Source: Bacillota bacterium
GTDB taxonomy: Bacteria; Bacillota; Clostridia; Acetivibrionales; DSM-1351
Reading direction: 5' to 3'
NCBI GenBank assembly: GCA_023391425.1
Contig: JAEWAX010000120.1
Coordinates: 1 to 13,689 of the forward strand
DNA: 13,689 nucleotides
This document shows, one piece after another, positions 13,151 to 13,689 of this stretch. The notes beneath the pieces were generated by a model. It was not told the DNA's origin. It was given only the letters and a program-made list of their open reading frames with translations, and searched no databases. The translations under genes and the position numbers were made by a program. Position 1 is the stretch's first letter. Each line of letters begins with the position of its first letter.

Positions 13151-13236
13151 TAATTAGTATTATTAAATTAAGCTAATTAAACATATGGCTTGATTTAATT
13201 TTAACTCATTTTTTAATTGTTTTGGAGGTAATAGTA

Positions 13237-13689
13237 ATGTTATTTGGAAATTTTGCATCACGAATATATACACTTAGGGCTAATATAGCATTTCAAAAAG
13301 GGAATGTGCAGGAGACCACAGCTATGCTTGAAAAGGCTTACAAAACAGGTCAAGCTAAAGCACGTACAGTTACTACCTATGGATATGTGCTTTTAAAGTA
13401 TGGGAAACTTGATGAATCCATGAAGATATTTACTGAACAGCTCACTTCTACAAAATTATCAACTAAAGAACGCTTAAACGCTAAGTCAAATTATGCTCTT
13501 GCCTTATGGAAAAAGGGCCAGCTTGATGAAGCCATCTCAATAAATGAAGAAATCATTACTAGCTATAAGCATACTATTATTTATGGAAGCCTAGGCTATC
13601 TATACAACCTTAAGGGGGACCTTGAAAAGGCATTAAAATTTAACCTTGAGGCCTATAACTATAATGATTCTAATGGAGTAATACTTGAT
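13237..13689 (+). CDS. Tetratricopeptide-repeat protein (C-terminus cut by window edge)
   Basis: 151 codons without a stop, from ATG at 13237 after TTTTGGAGGTAATAGTA, a consensus ribosome site. The protein starts MLFGNFASRIYTLRANIAFQKGN and consists of helix pairs with TPR spacing: about 15-45 (AFQKGNVQETTAMLEKAY), 46-66 (YGYVLLKYGKLDESMKIF), 87-107 (NYALALWKKGQLDEAISI) and 118-140 (YGSLGYLYNLKGDLEKALKF). There is no signal peptide, so it is probably cytoplasmic. TPR proteins act as protein-binding scaffolds. The partner cannot be inferred. It is separated from the TetR block by a divergent promoter region. Confidence 0.88.
   Translation, partial: MLFGNFASRIYTLRANIAFQKGNVQETTAMLEKAYKTGQAKARTVTTYGYVLLKYGKLDESMKIFTEQLTSTKLSTKERLNAKSNYALALWKKGQLDEAISINEEIITSYKHTIIYGSLGYLYNLKGDLEKALKFNLEAYNYNDSNGVILD

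Overview
The window looks like a low-GC Gram-positive genome, most likely a member of the Clostridia. The DNA is AT-rich, ribosome binding sites are of the GGAGG type, promoters are TTGACA/TATAAT-like, and the gene content fits (LtaS-like sulfatase, CapA-family surface enzyme, BcrA-type ABC exporter, signal peptides without outer-membrane proteins). I cannot name a species. I see no tRNA, rRNA, CRISPR array or transposase gene.

Region 1 (1-5494, all on the minus strand) is a signalling and cell-surface block. Reading in the direction of transcription, it holds: a membrane-anchored GAF/HD-GYP cyclic-di-GMP phosphodiesterase; a CHASE2 adenylate cyclase overlapping it by 8 nt; a DUF3307 membrane protein; a short exported protein; and a secreted FecR-domain protein that runs off the left edge. 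The FecR protein ends in a long Ser/Asn repeat built from 24-bp DNA units. The first two genes join the breakdown of one second messenger (c-di-GMP) with the synthesis of another (cAMP). The phosphodiesterase GAF domain carries the NKXnFX3DE signature known from cyclic-nucleotide-binding GAF domains, so cAMP made by the cyclase could feed back on c-di-GMP turnover. A Spo0A-box-like heptamer lies at the -35 region of their probable promoter.

Region 2 (5495-6007) has no gene. It holds that divergent promoter and a 180-bp element (5761-5940). The element is bounded by near-perfect 27-bp inverted repeats and has a GC-richer, hairpin-filled middle, so it could be a MITE-like repeat or a structured RNA.

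Region 3 (6008-9359, plus strand) encodes a CapA-family (poly-gamma-glutamate synthesis type) surface protein with a Ser/Thr repeat linker, and a five-TM LtaS-like sulfatase. Both act outside the membrane on cell-wall or surface polymers. Two hairpins close the region and face the convergent gene that follows.

Region 4 (9444-12913, minus strand) holds a TetR regulator, a BcrA-type ATPase, its permease, a 63-residue unknown protein almost coupled to the permease, and then a separately promoted nucleoid-associated protein (NdpA/YejK family). Two 19-bp near-identical inverted-repeat sites, one at the tetR promoter and one at the ABC promoter, are the probable TetR operators. Parts of the TetR/ABC block are more GC-rich than the flanks.

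Region 5 (12914-13689) has a promoter region with a perfect 18-bp palindrome and the start of a tetratricopeptide-repeat protein cut by the right edge.
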